Shown: positions 37,125 to 45,712 of the stretch, piece after piece | How positions within the stretch are numbered: position 1 is the stretch's first letter | Layout of the letters: every line of letters starts with the position of its first letter | Assembly (NCBI RefSeq): GCF_900115545.1 | Contig: NZ_FOWV01000003.1 | Coordinates: forward strand, 1-64,000 | Source of the DNA: Ralstonia sp. NFACC01 | GTDB taxonomy: Bacteria > Pseudomonadota > Gammaproteobacteria > Burkholderiales > Burkholderiaceae | Length of the DNA stretch: 64,000 bases | Direction of reading: 5' to 3' | The notes under the pieces: generated by a model | Database searches by the model: none | Told to the model about the DNA's origin: nothing | The model's input: only the letters and a program-made list of their open reading frames with translations | Translations under genes and position numbers: made by a program

Positions 37125-38234
37125 CTAGTCCGTCAGCCCCAGCAGCGGATGCTGCTCATGGCGCCACGGCGAGATAAAGAACGCAGCCACTTCATCGTCA
37201 CGCACGGCGTCGATGTTCGCGTGCTTCCACTTTGGCGCATGATCCTTGTCGACCGCGAGTGCGCGAATGCCCTCGATACCGTCGCCTTCAGCAAACACGT
37301 GCGTCATCATGTCCAGCTCGCGGCGTAGTTCATCTGCCAACGTGGTGTGGCGGCCGCGACGGATCAGCTCCAGCGTCACCGCCATCATCAACGGCGAGCG
37401 CTTGGCCATGTGCGCGGCGGTCTGTGCGGCCCATTCGGCATCCGTGTTGCCGGCCAGATCGGCGAAGATGCCTTGCACGCTGTTCTGACTGAAGCAGTCA
37501 TCGATAGCCTCGCGGTGAGGCGCGATGAGCGCCTTGGCATCATCGGGCGCCGATGCGGCTTCGGTAAAGCAGGCAGCGATCTGCTCGGCGCTGCTCCAGT
37601 TGCCGTCACGCAGGCGCTGGACGATGGCCGCCAGCGCCTCGGCGGTGACGTGGCAGTCGGCGAAGCCGACCGACAGCGCGTCGGCCGCCTCAATCATCTG
37701 CCCGGTCACGCCCAGGTATTCGCCCACATGGCCCGGCACGCGCGCCAAGAACCAACCGCCGCCCACATCTGGGAACAAACCGATGTTGGTTTCGGGCATG
37801 GCCATCTTCGTGCGCTCGGTCACCACACGCAGCGATGCGCCTTGCGAAATGCCCATACCACCGCCCATCACCACGCCGTCCATCAGAGCGATGTAGGGCT
37901 TGGCATAGCTGAAGATGAGGTGGTTGAGGCGGTATTCCTCCGTGAAGAAGGTGATGAGTTGCGGGTCGCCGGCCGTGGCGGCGCGGTGGAAGAAACGAAT
38001 GTCGCCGCCCGCACACAAGGCCTTGCCGCCCTCGCCACGTAGGATGACGGCGTGGACTTCCGGATCGTGCTGCCAGGCCAGCAACGCATGCGACATCGCG
38101 CGGATCATCTCCAGCGACAGCGCGTTAAGCGCCTGTGGCCGGTTCAGCGTCAGCCAGCCGATGCCGCCGCGTACTTCGGCGATCACGTTGGGTTGGACTT
38201 CAGCCTGAGGCGCGATGGAAACGGTGGATTGCAT
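37125..38234 (-). CDS. Enoyl-CoA hydratase/isomerase family protein, 3-hydroxyisobutyryl-CoA hydrolase-like
   Basis: The 369-residue length and the long C-terminal region fit the HIBYL-CoA hydrolase branch of the crotonase family (valine catabolism), not a 260-residue hydratase. Oxyanion-hole motifs are CAGGDI at 74-79 and GVVMGGGMG at 120-128. Candidate catalytic acids are E148 (PETNIG) and D156 (PDVGGG). The ATG at 38234 is chosen; the frame runs 14 codons further upstream. No other valine-degradation gene is adjacent, so the substrate is tentative. Confidence 0.85.
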   Translation of the reverse strand: MQSTVSIAPQAEVQPNVIAEVRGGIGWLTLNRPQALNALSLEMIRAMSHALLAWQHDPEVHAVILRGEGGKALCAGGDIRFFHRAATAGDPQLITFFTEEYRLNHLIFSYAKPYIALMDGVVMGGGMGISQGASLRVVTERTKMAMPETNIGLFPDVGGGWFLARVPGHVGEYLGVTGQMIEAADALSVGFADCHVTAEALAAIVQRLRDGNWSSAEQIAACFTEAASAPDDAKALIAPHREAIDDCFSQNSVQGIFADLAGNTDAEWAAQTAAHMAKRSPLMMAVTLELIRRGRHTTLADELRRELDMMTHVFAEGDGIEGIRALAVDKDHAPKWKHANIDAVRDDEVAAFFISPWRHEQHPLLGLTD

Positions 38235-38380
38235 GTCTCGGATGTTGTTGTGGGAATAACGGCTCGCACTGTACACGACAGCGCATTGAAGCGAGGAAGG
38301 GCTCTAGCCCGCCCTCTTTCGCAGCGCGGGTGTTGGGCGTATACCTGCCGGTTGGAGACGACACACATCACAACAATCCA

Positions 38381-39286
38381 ATGACCCCTGCCAACGCCAC
38401 CCCGGGCGCATCCAGTTTCGACCCAGGCCTGATCCTGCTGGCCTTTGCGCCGATCTTCTTACTGACCATCGGCGCTGAGGCGTGGTACTGGCGCAAGCGG
38501 GATCCGTCCGTCTACAGCTTCAAGGACACCGTTTCAAACGCCTGCCTTGCGCTCATGCACCAGGCGTCGGATGCGTTCTTCCTGTGGCTGATGATCAAGA
38601 CGGTCTATTCGTGGACGTACAGCCACGGCCTGCGTGCGATGCCCGAGACGTGGTGGTCATTCGGGTTGCTCCTGCTGCTGCAGGATTTTCTGTACTACTT
38701 CTTCCACCGCGCCAGCCACCGCGTGCGCTGGATGTGGGCCTCGCATGTGACGCATCACTCGTCGGAAGGTATGAATTTTTCGACGGCGTTCCGCCAGAGC
38801 CTGACCTATCCGATTTCCGGCATGTGGCTGTTCTGGATTCCTCTTGCGTGGATCGGCTTTACGCCGGACTGGGTGATCCTCGCCGTGGGCCTGAACCTCG
38901 CGTTCCAGTTTTTCGTCCATACGCGGCTGGGGGCGCTGGATTCGCGCTACGCGGGCTTCTGGCGCTGGCTCGGGCAATACGTGAATACGCCGTCAGTGCA
39001 TCGCGTGCACCACGCCAAGAATCCGCAGTACATCGACCGCAACTACGCCGGCGTGCTGACCATCTGGGATCGCATGTTCGGCAGCTTCGTGCCAGAGGAA
39101 GATGCACCCGTCTTTGGCATCACGCGGCAGGTCCACACACACAACCCGATCACCCTCACCTTCCACGAATGGCGCGACATGTGGGCAGACGTGTTCCGCG
39201 ATCGGGACATTCGCTACCTGTGGAAACCGCCCGAGTGGCGCAGCCCGCGTGCTGCAGTCGCGGTCGAGGCGATGCCGCTCACATGA
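38381..39286 (+). CDS. Sterol desaturase/fatty acid hydroxylase family protein
   Basis: A 301-residue integral membrane di-iron oxygenase. It has about four hydrophobic helices and the eight-histidine signature spread over HRASH (109-113), HVTHH (122-126), H180, and HRVHH (207-211). Members hydroxylate or desaturate lipids; the substrate is not predictable. The ATG at 38381 is followed by the first helix at about 15-32. It is divergent from the HIBYL-CoA hydrolase-like gene, and its 3' end overlaps the convergent LysR gene by 8 bp. Confidence 0.9.
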   Translation: MTPANATPGASSFDPGLILLAFAPIFLLTIGAEAWYWRKRDPSVYSFKDTVSNACLALMHQASDAFFLWLMIKTVYSWTYSHGLRAMPETWWSFGLLLLLQDFLYYFFHRASHRVRWMWASHVTHHSSEGMNFSTAFRQSLTYPISGMWLFWIPLAWIGFTPDWVILAVGLNLAFQFFVHTRLGALDSRYAGFWRWLGQYVNTPSVHRVHHAKNPQYIDRNYAGVLTIWDRMFGSFVPEEDAPVFGITRQVHTHNPITLTFHEWRDMWADVFRDRDIRYLWKPPEWRSPRAAVAVEAMPLT

Positions 39287-40148
39287 ACGGCGGGCCGAAG
39301 CGCGTGGCGACGCGATCGGTGGAATCGAACAGATCGCGCAGGACGGCACTGGTGCACGTCGGCTGCACGTACAGATAAAACGCCACTTCCGGCAGGCGCG
39401 GCAGGCCATCGGCTTCAGTCAGCACACGCATGTTGGCGTCGAGCAATTCGGTCGTGCGCGCCGTCACGCCCAGCCCCGCGCTGATCGCAGCCTTGATGCC
39501 CGTCAGCGTGGGCGACAGGTAACTCGTGCGCCACGGAATGTGGTGCGCATCCAGGCACTCGATCGACAGCTGGCGGAACAGGCTCAGCTCGTCGGCCATG
39601 ACCAGCGGCACCGGCGCGGCGGGATTGAAGATGAAGTCTTCCGCGCAGATCCACACCATCGGCGACGTGCGCAGCTTGATGCCGGGAAACGCATCGTCAT
39701 AGCGCGTAGAAATCGCCAGGTCTAGCGTCTTGTCGCGCAACGCGTCCATCAGGAACGGGCTGCGTCCAACGTTGATTTCCATCTGCAATTCCGGCGACAG
39801 CTTGGACAACCGCCGCAGCAGATTCGGCAAGATCGAATCGGCCACATCATGCGGTGAGCCGATGCGGATTTTCTCGATTGGGCCGCCGGTCTGGATCACC
39901 TGCACGGCCTGGTCGTTGAGCGCCAGGATCTTGTGCGCATAGGCGACAAGCCGCACGCCATCGGGCGTCATCATCTTGTGGCGGCCGCGCTTCTCGAACA
40001 GCGCGCAGCCCATTTCCTCCTCCAGCCGCTGCATCTGCTGCGTGACCGCAGACTGCGTGCGCCCCACCCGTGCCGCTGCTGCGGCAAACGTCTCGTGCTG
40101 TGCGATCGCTACGAATGTGCGCAGCAAATCGATGTCCAGATTTCGCAT
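39279..40148 (-). CDS. LysR family transcriptional regulator
   Basis: The 289-residue protein has the N-terminal LTTR helix-turn-helix (DLLRTFVAIAQHETFAAAA, then RTQSAVTQQMQRLEE, about 6-45) and a periplasmic-binding-like effector domain. It is divergent from the amino acid ABC transporter at 40336, with a T-N11-A dyad in the 187-bp gap. That makes it the probable regulator of the transporter-dioxygenase-rhodanese-lyase genes. The effector is likely a sulfur compound or amino acid, by inference only. Confidence 0.92.
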   Translation of the reverse strand: MRNLDIDLLRTFVAIAQHETFAAAAARVGRTQSAVTQQMQRLEEEMGCALFEKRGRHKMMTPDGVRLVAYAHKILALNDQAVQVIQTGGPIEKIRIGSPHDVADSILPNLLRRLSKLSPELQMEINVGRSPFLMDALRDKTLDLAISTRYDDAFPGIKLRTSPMVWICAEDFIFNPAAPVPLVMADELSLFRQLSIECLDAHHIPWRTSYLSPTLTGIKAAISAGLGVTARTTELLDANMRVLTEADGLPRLPEVAFYLYVQPTCTSAVLRDLFDSTDRVATRFGPPFM

Positions 40149-40196
40149 CTCGATCCCGATACTTCAGAAGCCCTAATCAGTTCCGACCAAAAATTA

Positions 40197-40213
40197 AATT
40201 GTTCTGCGCAATT
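40197..40213. promoter_or_regulatory. Candidate LysR-type operator (T-N11-A dyad)
   Basis: AATTG (40197-40201) and CAATT (40209-40213) form a perfect inverted repeat around TTCTGCG. The T199 to A211 spacing gives the T-N11-A core of LTTR binding sites. It is 49 bp upstream of the LysR start and about 120 bp upstream of the ABC substrate-binding gene. Confidence 0.55.
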
Positions 40214-40335
40214 CTGGCCGATAACCTGCCGGAAATACAAATAACACTGAACGAACAATACGTTCAGGCAGACACCTGAGCCGCGGGGGAATCGCGGTCC
40301 GACACTGAATCGGTTTCATACAAAGGATGAACACC

Positions 40336-41172
40336 ATGTGGGTATGGAAATGGGCACAAGCCGCTGCGACGCTGACCTTGGGCACGCTGGGCGTGGCAGG
40401 TGTGGTGCACGCAGACGCGCTGACCGACATCAAATCGCGCGGCACGCTGGTCTGCGGCACCCAGAACGCCAGCGAGCCTTACGCCTTTCCCGACGCCGCC
40501 ACGCGGCAGATCGTCGGCTTTGACGTGGATGTCTGCAGCGCGTTGGCCAAGGGGCTGGGCGTCAAGCTGGAGCACCGCGCGCTGTCAACCGACGCACGCA
40601 TTCCTGAACTGAAGACACATCGCGTGGATGTGCTGGCCGCTGCCGTGGCGTGGATGCCGGCGCGCGCCGCGCAAGTGGATTTCAGCAACCAATATTTCGT
40701 TGCGCCAATCCGCGTGCTGGTGCGGGCTGATTCGCCCATCCAGACGCTCGATCAGCTTGCCAACAAGAAAATCGCCGCATCCGAAGGTTCCAGCTCGGCA
40801 GCGGTGTCGGTCACGCGCCTGCCGGATTCGCGTCTGCTGACCTTCCACGATATTTCGTCTGCGTATCTCGCTTTGCAGCAAGGCAAGGTCGACGGGCTGG
40901 TGGCGGGGCAGCTCGTGCTGGCGCGCTTTGCCAACGAGGCAGCGCAGAAAGGCGGCCAGCAATATCGCCTGCTGACGGCGCCCGTCTATGAAGAACGCTG
41001 GGGCGTGGTGATGAACAAGAACGAGCCCGCGCTCATGGCAGCCGTCAACAAGGTGCTGGCGGATTACGACCAGTCCAGCGGCCTGCAGACGAGCTTCGAC
41101 AAGTGGCTCGGCGCCAAGTCGATCTACAAGTTCTCGCGCGACTACAAGGTCGAACCGATCAAGCCGCAGTAA
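40336..41172 (+). CDS. Polar amino acid ABC transporter, periplasmic substrate-binding protein
   Basis: The 278-residue SBP_bac_3 family protein has a signal peptide (hydrophobic core AAATLTLGTLGVAGVVHA, cleavage before DAL). The conserved start of the binding lobe follows (LTDIKSRGTLVCGTQ, then GFDVDVC). The ligand cannot be read off. The ATG at 40336 is 8 nt from AAGGA; the ATG at 40327 abuts the ribosome site and is less likely. It is the first gene of a binding protein-permease-permease-ATPase set with sulfur-metabolism genes behind it. Confidence 0.92.
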   Translation: MWVWKWAQAAATLTLGTLGVAGVVHADALTDIKSRGTLVCGTQNASEPYAFPDAATRQIVGFDVDVCSALAKGLGVKLEHRALSTDARIPELKTHRVDVLAAAVAWMPARAAQVDFSNQYFVAPIRVLVRADSPIQTLDQLANKKIAASEGSSSAAVSVTRLPDSRLLTFHDISSAYLALQQGKVDGLVAGQLVLARFANEAAQKGGQQYRLLTAPVYEERWGVVMNKNEPALMAAVNKVLADYDQSSGLQTSFDKWLGAKSIYKFSRDYKVEPIKPQ

Positions 41173-41188
41173 GCCCAAGGCGGCCGAC

Positions 41189-41881
41189 ATGTTCGATCTC
41201 TCGTTCCTGCTCGAAGACGGCTACCTGCGCCTGCTGCGGGACGGCATCCTGACCACGTTGCGTCTGTTTGTCGTCTCGGGCCTGCTGGCCATCGCCGTTG
41301 GCGTTTCACTGGCAACGCTGCGTGCGCTGCCGGTGCGCGTGTTCAAGGCGTTCGTCATTGTGGTTGTCGAATACCACCGCAACGTGCCGATGCTGGTGCA
41401 GATCCTGGTGTGGTATTTCGGCATCCCGCAGTTGCTGCCGGAATCGCTCAAGGTATGGATCAACGCCGGCAACACCGAGTTCTTCTTCGCGGCGATTGCC
41501 CTGGCACTGAACTCGGGCGCGTTCATCTCCGAAGACCTGCGCTCCGGCCTGCGTGCGATCCCGCATACGCAGCAGGAGGCGGCGTGGTCGATCGGGCTGA
41601 CGCATCTGCAGGCGCTGCGTTACGTGATCCTGCCGCAGGGGATTCGTGTGGCGCTGCCAGCACTGCTCAACCAGGCGCTGTTGCTGTTCAAGAACAGCTC
41701 GCTGGCGATGGCCATCGGCGTGCACGAGTTGCTCTACCGCACGCGGCAGATCGACAACCTCACCTTCCGCACGTTTGATGTGTTCCTCATCGCCACGCTG
41801 CTGTATCTGCTCGGCACGCTTGCGCTGATGTCGCTGTCGGATCGCGTTGCCAAGCGACGCACGACGCCACTGGGGGTCTGA
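41189..41881 (+). CDS. Amino acid ABC transporter permease 1 (HisM/GltJ-like)
   Basis: A 230-residue inner-membrane permease with about five helices. The EAA-type loop appears as LRSGLRAIPHTQQEAAWSIGL (about 114-134), which docks to the ATPase, and the family length is normal. It starts 16 bp after the binding-protein gene and ends 4 bp before the second permease, so the four transporter genes form one operon. Confidence 0.93.
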   Translation: MFDLSFLLEDGYLRLLRDGILTTLRLFVVSGLLAIAVGVSLATLRALPVRVFKAFVIVVVEYHRNVPMLVQILVWYFGIPQLLPESLKVWINAGNTEFFFAAIALALNSGAFISEDLRSGLRAIPHTQQEAAWSIGLTHLQALRYVILPQGIRVALPALLNQALLLFKNSSLAMAIGVHELLYRTRQIDNLTFRTFDVFLIATLLYLLGTLALMSLSDRVAKRRTTPLGV

Positions 41882-41885
41882 CGCC

Positions 41886-42578
41886 ATGCTTGAAATCCTG
41901 CATGACTATCTGGCGTTGTTTCTGGTCGGGTCGTGGCCGAATGGGCCGCTGGGCGGCGTGGCGGTGACGCTGGTGCTTTCGGTGCTGGGCCTGGTGATGT
42001 CGTTTCCGATTGCAGTGCTGATCGGCCTGGCGCACGTGAGCCCGTGGCGCTGGCTGCGTCGTATTGCCGGTGTTTGGTCTCGCCTGGTGCGCGGCATTCC
42101 GCTGCTGATGATCATCTTCTGGGCCTACTTTGCGGTGCCGCTGCTGGTGGGCAAGGAAGTGTCGGCGTTCACCACGGCCGTCTGCGCGATCATCGTCTAC
42201 GAGAGCGCATTCCTCTCGCAGATCGTGCGCGCCGGGCTCGAGGGCCTGCCGCGCGGGCAGATGGAAGCAGCGCGCTCGAACGGCCTGTCCTGGCTGCAGA
42301 GCATGCGCTACGTACAGCTGCCGCAAGCGCTGACCAACATGCTGCCGTCGATCGTCAACCAGTTCGTGTCGATCATCAAGGCAACGTCGCTCGCCTATGT
42401 GATTGGCGTGCCGGAGCTGACGTACTCGGCGGCGCAGGTCAACACCATCACGCTGACCAAGCCACTGGAGACCTTCCTCGTGCTGGCAGCCTTCTACTTC
42501 GTTCTGTGCTTCGCCATCTCGCGCTTCGCGGGGCAGCTGGAGCGCCGCATTGCCCGCCATCGCGCAGGGCTTGCCTAA
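41886..42578 (+). CDS. Amino acid ABC transporter permease 2 (HisQ/GltK-like)
   Basis: A 230-residue permease of the His/Glu/Gln/Arg type. The EAA loop reads [21 protein letters not shown] (about 115-135), and the [26 protein letters not shown] segment is typical of this subfamily. The ATG at 41886 is preferred; the frame extends 13 codons back into permease 1. It forms the heteromeric channel with permease 1. Confidence 0.93.
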   Translation: MLEILHDYLALFLVGSWPNGPLGGVAVTLVLSVLGLVMSFPIAVLIGLAHVSPWRWLRRIAGVWSRLVRGIPLLMIIFWAYFAVPLLVGKEVSAFTTAVCAIIVYESAFLSQIVRAGLEGLPRGQMEAARSNGLSWLQSMRYVQLPQALTNMLPSIVNQFVSIIKATSLAYVIGVPELTYSAAQVNTITLTKPLETFLVLAAFYFVLCFAISRFAGQLERRIARHRAGLA

Positions 42579-42607
42579 GAACAAACCCTTGCCGGAGACC
42601 ACATCCC

Positions 42608-43363
42608 ATGCTGGCATTTGAAAACGTCGACAAGTACTACGACGACTACCACGCGCTCAAAGGCATCAATGCCACCATCGAACGCGGTGAAGTCGTTGTG
42701 GTGTGCGGCCCCTCGGGTTCGGGCAAATCCACGCTGATCCGCACGGTCACGCGGCTGGAAGCCATCCACGGCGGATGTATCCGCTTCGAAGGACGCGATG
42801 TCCATGCACGCGATGTACGCGTCAACCAATTGCGTGCGCGCATCGGCTTCGTGTTCCAGAATTTCAACCTGTTCCAGAACCTGTCGGTGCGGCAGAACCT
42901 GATCCTCGGGCCAACCAAAGTGCTCGGTCTGTCGCGCGACGAAGCGACGGCGCAAGCCGAAGCGCTGCTTGCCAAGGTCGGCCTTGCCCACAAGATCGAC
43001 GCGATGCCCGCGAACCTCTCGGGCGGCCAGCAGCAGCGCGTGGCAATTGCGCGGGCGCTGGCGATGAAGCCGCCGCTCATGCTGTTTGATGAGCCGACCA
43101 GCGCGCTCGACCCCGAGATGGTGCAAGAGGTTCTGCACGTGATGCGCCAGCTGGCAGACGACGGTCTCACGATGATGATCGTCACCCACGAAATGGGCTT
43201 CGCGCGCGATGTGTCGAGCCGTGTCTGGTTCATGGACCAGGGCGAGTTGCTGGAGGACTCGCCGCCTGACCAGTTCTTCAGCCGACCGAAGCACGCGCGT
43301 GCGCAGCGCTTTCTGCAAGACGTCCTGCGGCCGGCCCCGCGCATAGCTGAACTCGTCGCCTGA
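42608..43363 (+). CDS. Amino acid ABC transporter ATP-binding protein (GlnQ/GltL-like)
   Basis: The 251-residue ATPase has Walker [10 protein letters not shown] at 34-42, signature [15 protein letters not shown] near 138-152 and Walker [15 protein letters not shown]. The insert [17 protein letters not shown] is typical of polar amino acid importers. The ATG at 42608 gives the standard N-terminus ([11 protein letters not shown]). It starts 29 bp after permease 2. A short ACAACG repeat tract (43368-43390) follows before the dioxygenase gene. Confidence 0.95.
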   Translation: MLAFENVDKYYDDYHALKGINATIERGEVVVVCGPSGSGKSTLIRTVTRLEAIHGGCIRFEGRDVHARDVRVNQLRARIGFVFQNFNLFQNLSVRQNLILGPTKVLGLSRDEATAQAEALLAKVGLAHKIDAMPANLSGGQQQRVAIARALAMKPPLMLFDEPTSALDPEMVQEVLHVMRQLADDGLTMMIVTHEMGFARDVSSRVWFMDQGELLEDSPPDQFFSRPKHARAQRFLQDVLRPAPRIAELVA

Positions 43364-43437
43364 CACCGACAACGACAACGACAACAACGCCACGTAATAC
43401 AACGCAAGGCGCCCCAATACCTCAGGAGAATCCATCC

Positions 43438-44031
43438 ATGTCCACATCTCTTCCTCACCAACGCCAAGCGGCAGTCAATGATGCGATTACCGCCATGAAA
43501 GCCGCACTTGCACCCGAAGGTGAAACACGCCCCGCACTGGCGGACGTGCTCGAACAGGTCAAAGGACTCGCCGCACGCACGGAGTTCTGGCAGGAAACCG
43601 ACTTCCCGCCTCCCAGCGACGGCGAGCTGCAAGCCCGCTACCTGATTCACGAAGATGCCGACCAGACCTACGCGCTGTACCTGAACGTCATGCGCCCGGG
43701 CAAGAAGATCACGCCGCACAACCACACCACGTGGGCCTGCATCGCCGCCGTGGACGGCACGGAATACAACTACGTCTACCGCCGCACCGACGACCGCGCC
43801 ACACCCGGCGTCGGCACGCTGGAAATGACCGACACCGTCGTCGTCGAACCCGGTACCGGCATCGCGCTGGCAGCCGAAGACATCCACGCGGTTGAGATCA
43901 AGGGCGAGGCGCCCATCCGCCATCTGCACATGTACGGACGCGCACTCGAAACGCTGACCGAGCGCATCACGTTCGACCTGGCGACCGGCCGCTACCAGAC
44001 CATGGGCATCGGCGTGAAGACGCGCCGCTAA
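43438..44031 (+). CDS. Cysteine dioxygenase-fold thiol dioxygenase
   Basis: The 197-residue cupin aligns with bacterial cysteine or 3-mercaptopropionate dioxygenases, which oxidise thiols to sulfinates with O2 and Fe(II). Iron ligands are H94, H96 (PHNHTTW) and H150 (EDIHAVE). The outer-sphere S-x-H-x-Y triad of characterised enzymes reads H162-L-H164-M-Y166, so the serine is replaced. C101 lies close to the place of the Cys that is cross-linked to Tyr in mammalian enzymes. The ATG has an AGGAG site. The thiol substrate is probably delivered by the ABC system upstream. Confidence 0.85.
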   Translation: MSTSLPHQRQAAVNDAITAMKAALAPEGETRPALADVLEQVKGLAARTEFWQETDFPPPSDGELQARYLIHEDADQTYALYLNVMRPGKKITPHNHTTWACIAAVDGTEYNYVYRRTDDRATPGVGTLEMTDTVVVEPGTGIALAAEDIHAVEIKGEAPIRHLHMYGRALETLTERITFDLATGRYQTMGIGVKTRR

Positions 44032-44122
44032 CCGCCTAGCCGCAACCCGAATCGCGTTGCCTGTAATCCGCGCTGCGTGCGCGGAGGGGCGCGCTCACCC
44101 TTTTGATTCGTTTCGCATCGAT

Positions 44123-45712
44123 ATGACATCGTTCGTTACCGCCCAGACCTTGAAAGCGTGGCTGCACGACGGCGCCGAGATCGCGCTGTTCGACGTGCGC
44201 GAGCACGGCCAGTACGGCGAAGCCCACCTCTTCTACGCCATCCCGCTGCCATACAGCCGTCTTGAGATCGATGTCCCGCGGCTCGCGCCTCGCCGCGCCG
44301 TGCGCGTGGTCGTTTATGACGACAACGATGGCGTTGCCGACCGCGCGGCCGAACGACTGACCGCCATCGGCTACACCAATGTGCACGTGCTGCAAGGCGG
44401 CGCACAAGGCTGGAGACACGCGGGCTTCACACTGTTTGCCGGCGTCAACGTGCCGTCCAAAACCTTCGGTGAACTCGTCGAGATGGCGTACCACACGCCA
44501 CGCGTCACGGCGCGCGAGCTTGCGGCCATGCGCGAACGCGGCGACGACGTCGTCATCGTCGACGGCCGCCCCGTCAGCGAATATCTGAAGATGACGATCC
44601 CGTCGTCGATCTGCTGCCCGAACGGCGAACTGGGGCTGCGCATCCGCGAGCTTGTCCCCGATGCAACCACGCCGATCGTCGTCAACTGTGCGGGCCGCAC
44701 ACGCAGCATCATCGGCGCTCAGACGCTGATCAACCTGGGCATCCCGAACCCGGTAATGGCACTGGAGAACGGAACGCAAGGCTGGTACTTGGAAGACCTG
44801 CCTCTGGAGCACGGCAGCACGCGCCGTTATCCCGACGTCGTGCCGCCCGCCACCGTCAAGGACATGCGCGAGGCCAGTCAGCAACTCGCTGCCCGCTTTG
44901 CAGTGCCAGAGGTCGATGCAGAAACGCTCGCACGTTGGGTTGCACACGACGAACACAGCGTCTTCCTGTGCGATGTCCGTACCCCCGAGGAATTCGCCAG
45001 CGGCAGCCTGCCAGGTGCGCAGCATGCGCCGGGCGGGCAGTTGATCCAGGCAACCGATCAATACGTCGGCGTGCGTCATGCCCGCCTCGTGCTCTTCGAT
45101 GCCGACGGCGTGCGCGCGCCAATTGTTGCAAGCTGGCTGCGGCAACTCGGCCACGATGCCTATGTGCTGCGCGAGGGATTGAACAGCAACGCGAGCCTGC
45201 CGATTGCCCCCACCCTGTTGCCGCAACCGTTACCGGAAATCAGTGCGCAAGCGCTCTCCACCGCGCTCGCGGCCGGCACCGCACAAGTGGTCGACTTGCG
45301 CCCCAGCATGGGCTTCCGCCGCGCCCACGTGCCGGGCGCCACATGGGCCATTCGTCCGCGCTTGCCTGCCCTGGCGGCTGACCGCGATACCGTGCTGATC
45401 GCTGACGACCCGCGCATCGCAGCACTCGCTGCAGCAGATTGGGACACGGGCGCACCGCGGGCCGCATCGCGACTCAAGTTGCTCGCTGGTGGCATCGCCG
45501 CGTGGACTGCCGCTGGCTACGTCACCGAAGGTTCCGAGAACGTCCCGCCCGACACCGATTGCATCGACTATCTCTTCTTCGTGCATGATCGGCATGACGG
45601 CAACAAGGCTGCGGCAAGGCAATACCTGGCCTGGGAAACCGGCCTGCTCGCCCAACTCGATGCGCAGGAACTTGGCGCCTTCCGCGTGGGCGCCGGCGCC
45701 GCGCAGTCATGA
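44123..45712 (+). CDS. Four-domain rhodanese-related sulfurtransferase
   Basis: The 529-residue protein contains four tandem rhodanese-like domains, at about 5-105, 125-228, 264-352 and 372-468, and a short C-terminal tail. Only domain 2 has the active-site loop cysteine (C189 in VNCAGRTRS). At the matching position, domains 1, 3 and 4 have acidic loops (YDDNDG at 65-70, FDADG at 325-329, ADDP at 427-430) and should be inactive. The ATG at 44123 is preferred over an upstream frame start at 44057. It overlaps the lyase gene by ATGA, linking sulfane-sulfur transfer to that enzyme. Confidence 0.88.
   Translation: MTSFVTAQTLKAWLHDGAEIALFDVREHGQYGEAHLFYAIPLPYSRLEIDVPRLAPRRAVRVVVYDDNDGVADRAAERLTAIGYTNVHVLQGGAQGWRHAGFTLFAGVNVPSKTFGELVEMAYHTPRVTARELAAMRERGDDVVIVDGRPVSEYLKMTIPSSICCPNGELGLRIRELVPDATTPIVVNCAGRTRSIIGAQTLINLGIPNPVMALENGTQGWYLEDLPLEHGSTRRYPDVVPPATVKDMREASQQLAARFAVPEVDAETLARWVAHDEHSVFLCDVRTPEEFASGSLPGAQHAPGGQLIQATDQYVGVRHARLVLFDADGVRAPIVASWLRQLGHDAYVLREGLNSNASLPIAPTLLPQPLPEISAQALSTALAAGTAQVVDLRPSMGFRRAHVPGATWAIRPRLPALAADRDTVLIADDPRIAALAAADWDTGAPRAASRLKLLAGGIAAWTAAGYVTEGSENVPPDTDCIDYLFFVHDRHDGNKAAARQYLAWETGLLAQLDAQELGAFRVGAGAAQS

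Noticed and set aside
43368-43390. Short ACAACG tandem tract before the dioxygenase gene
   Set aside because: Only about four imperfect units. It may be a simple-sequence tract but is too short to call a CRISPR or a phase-variable repeat, and it is outside the coding frame.
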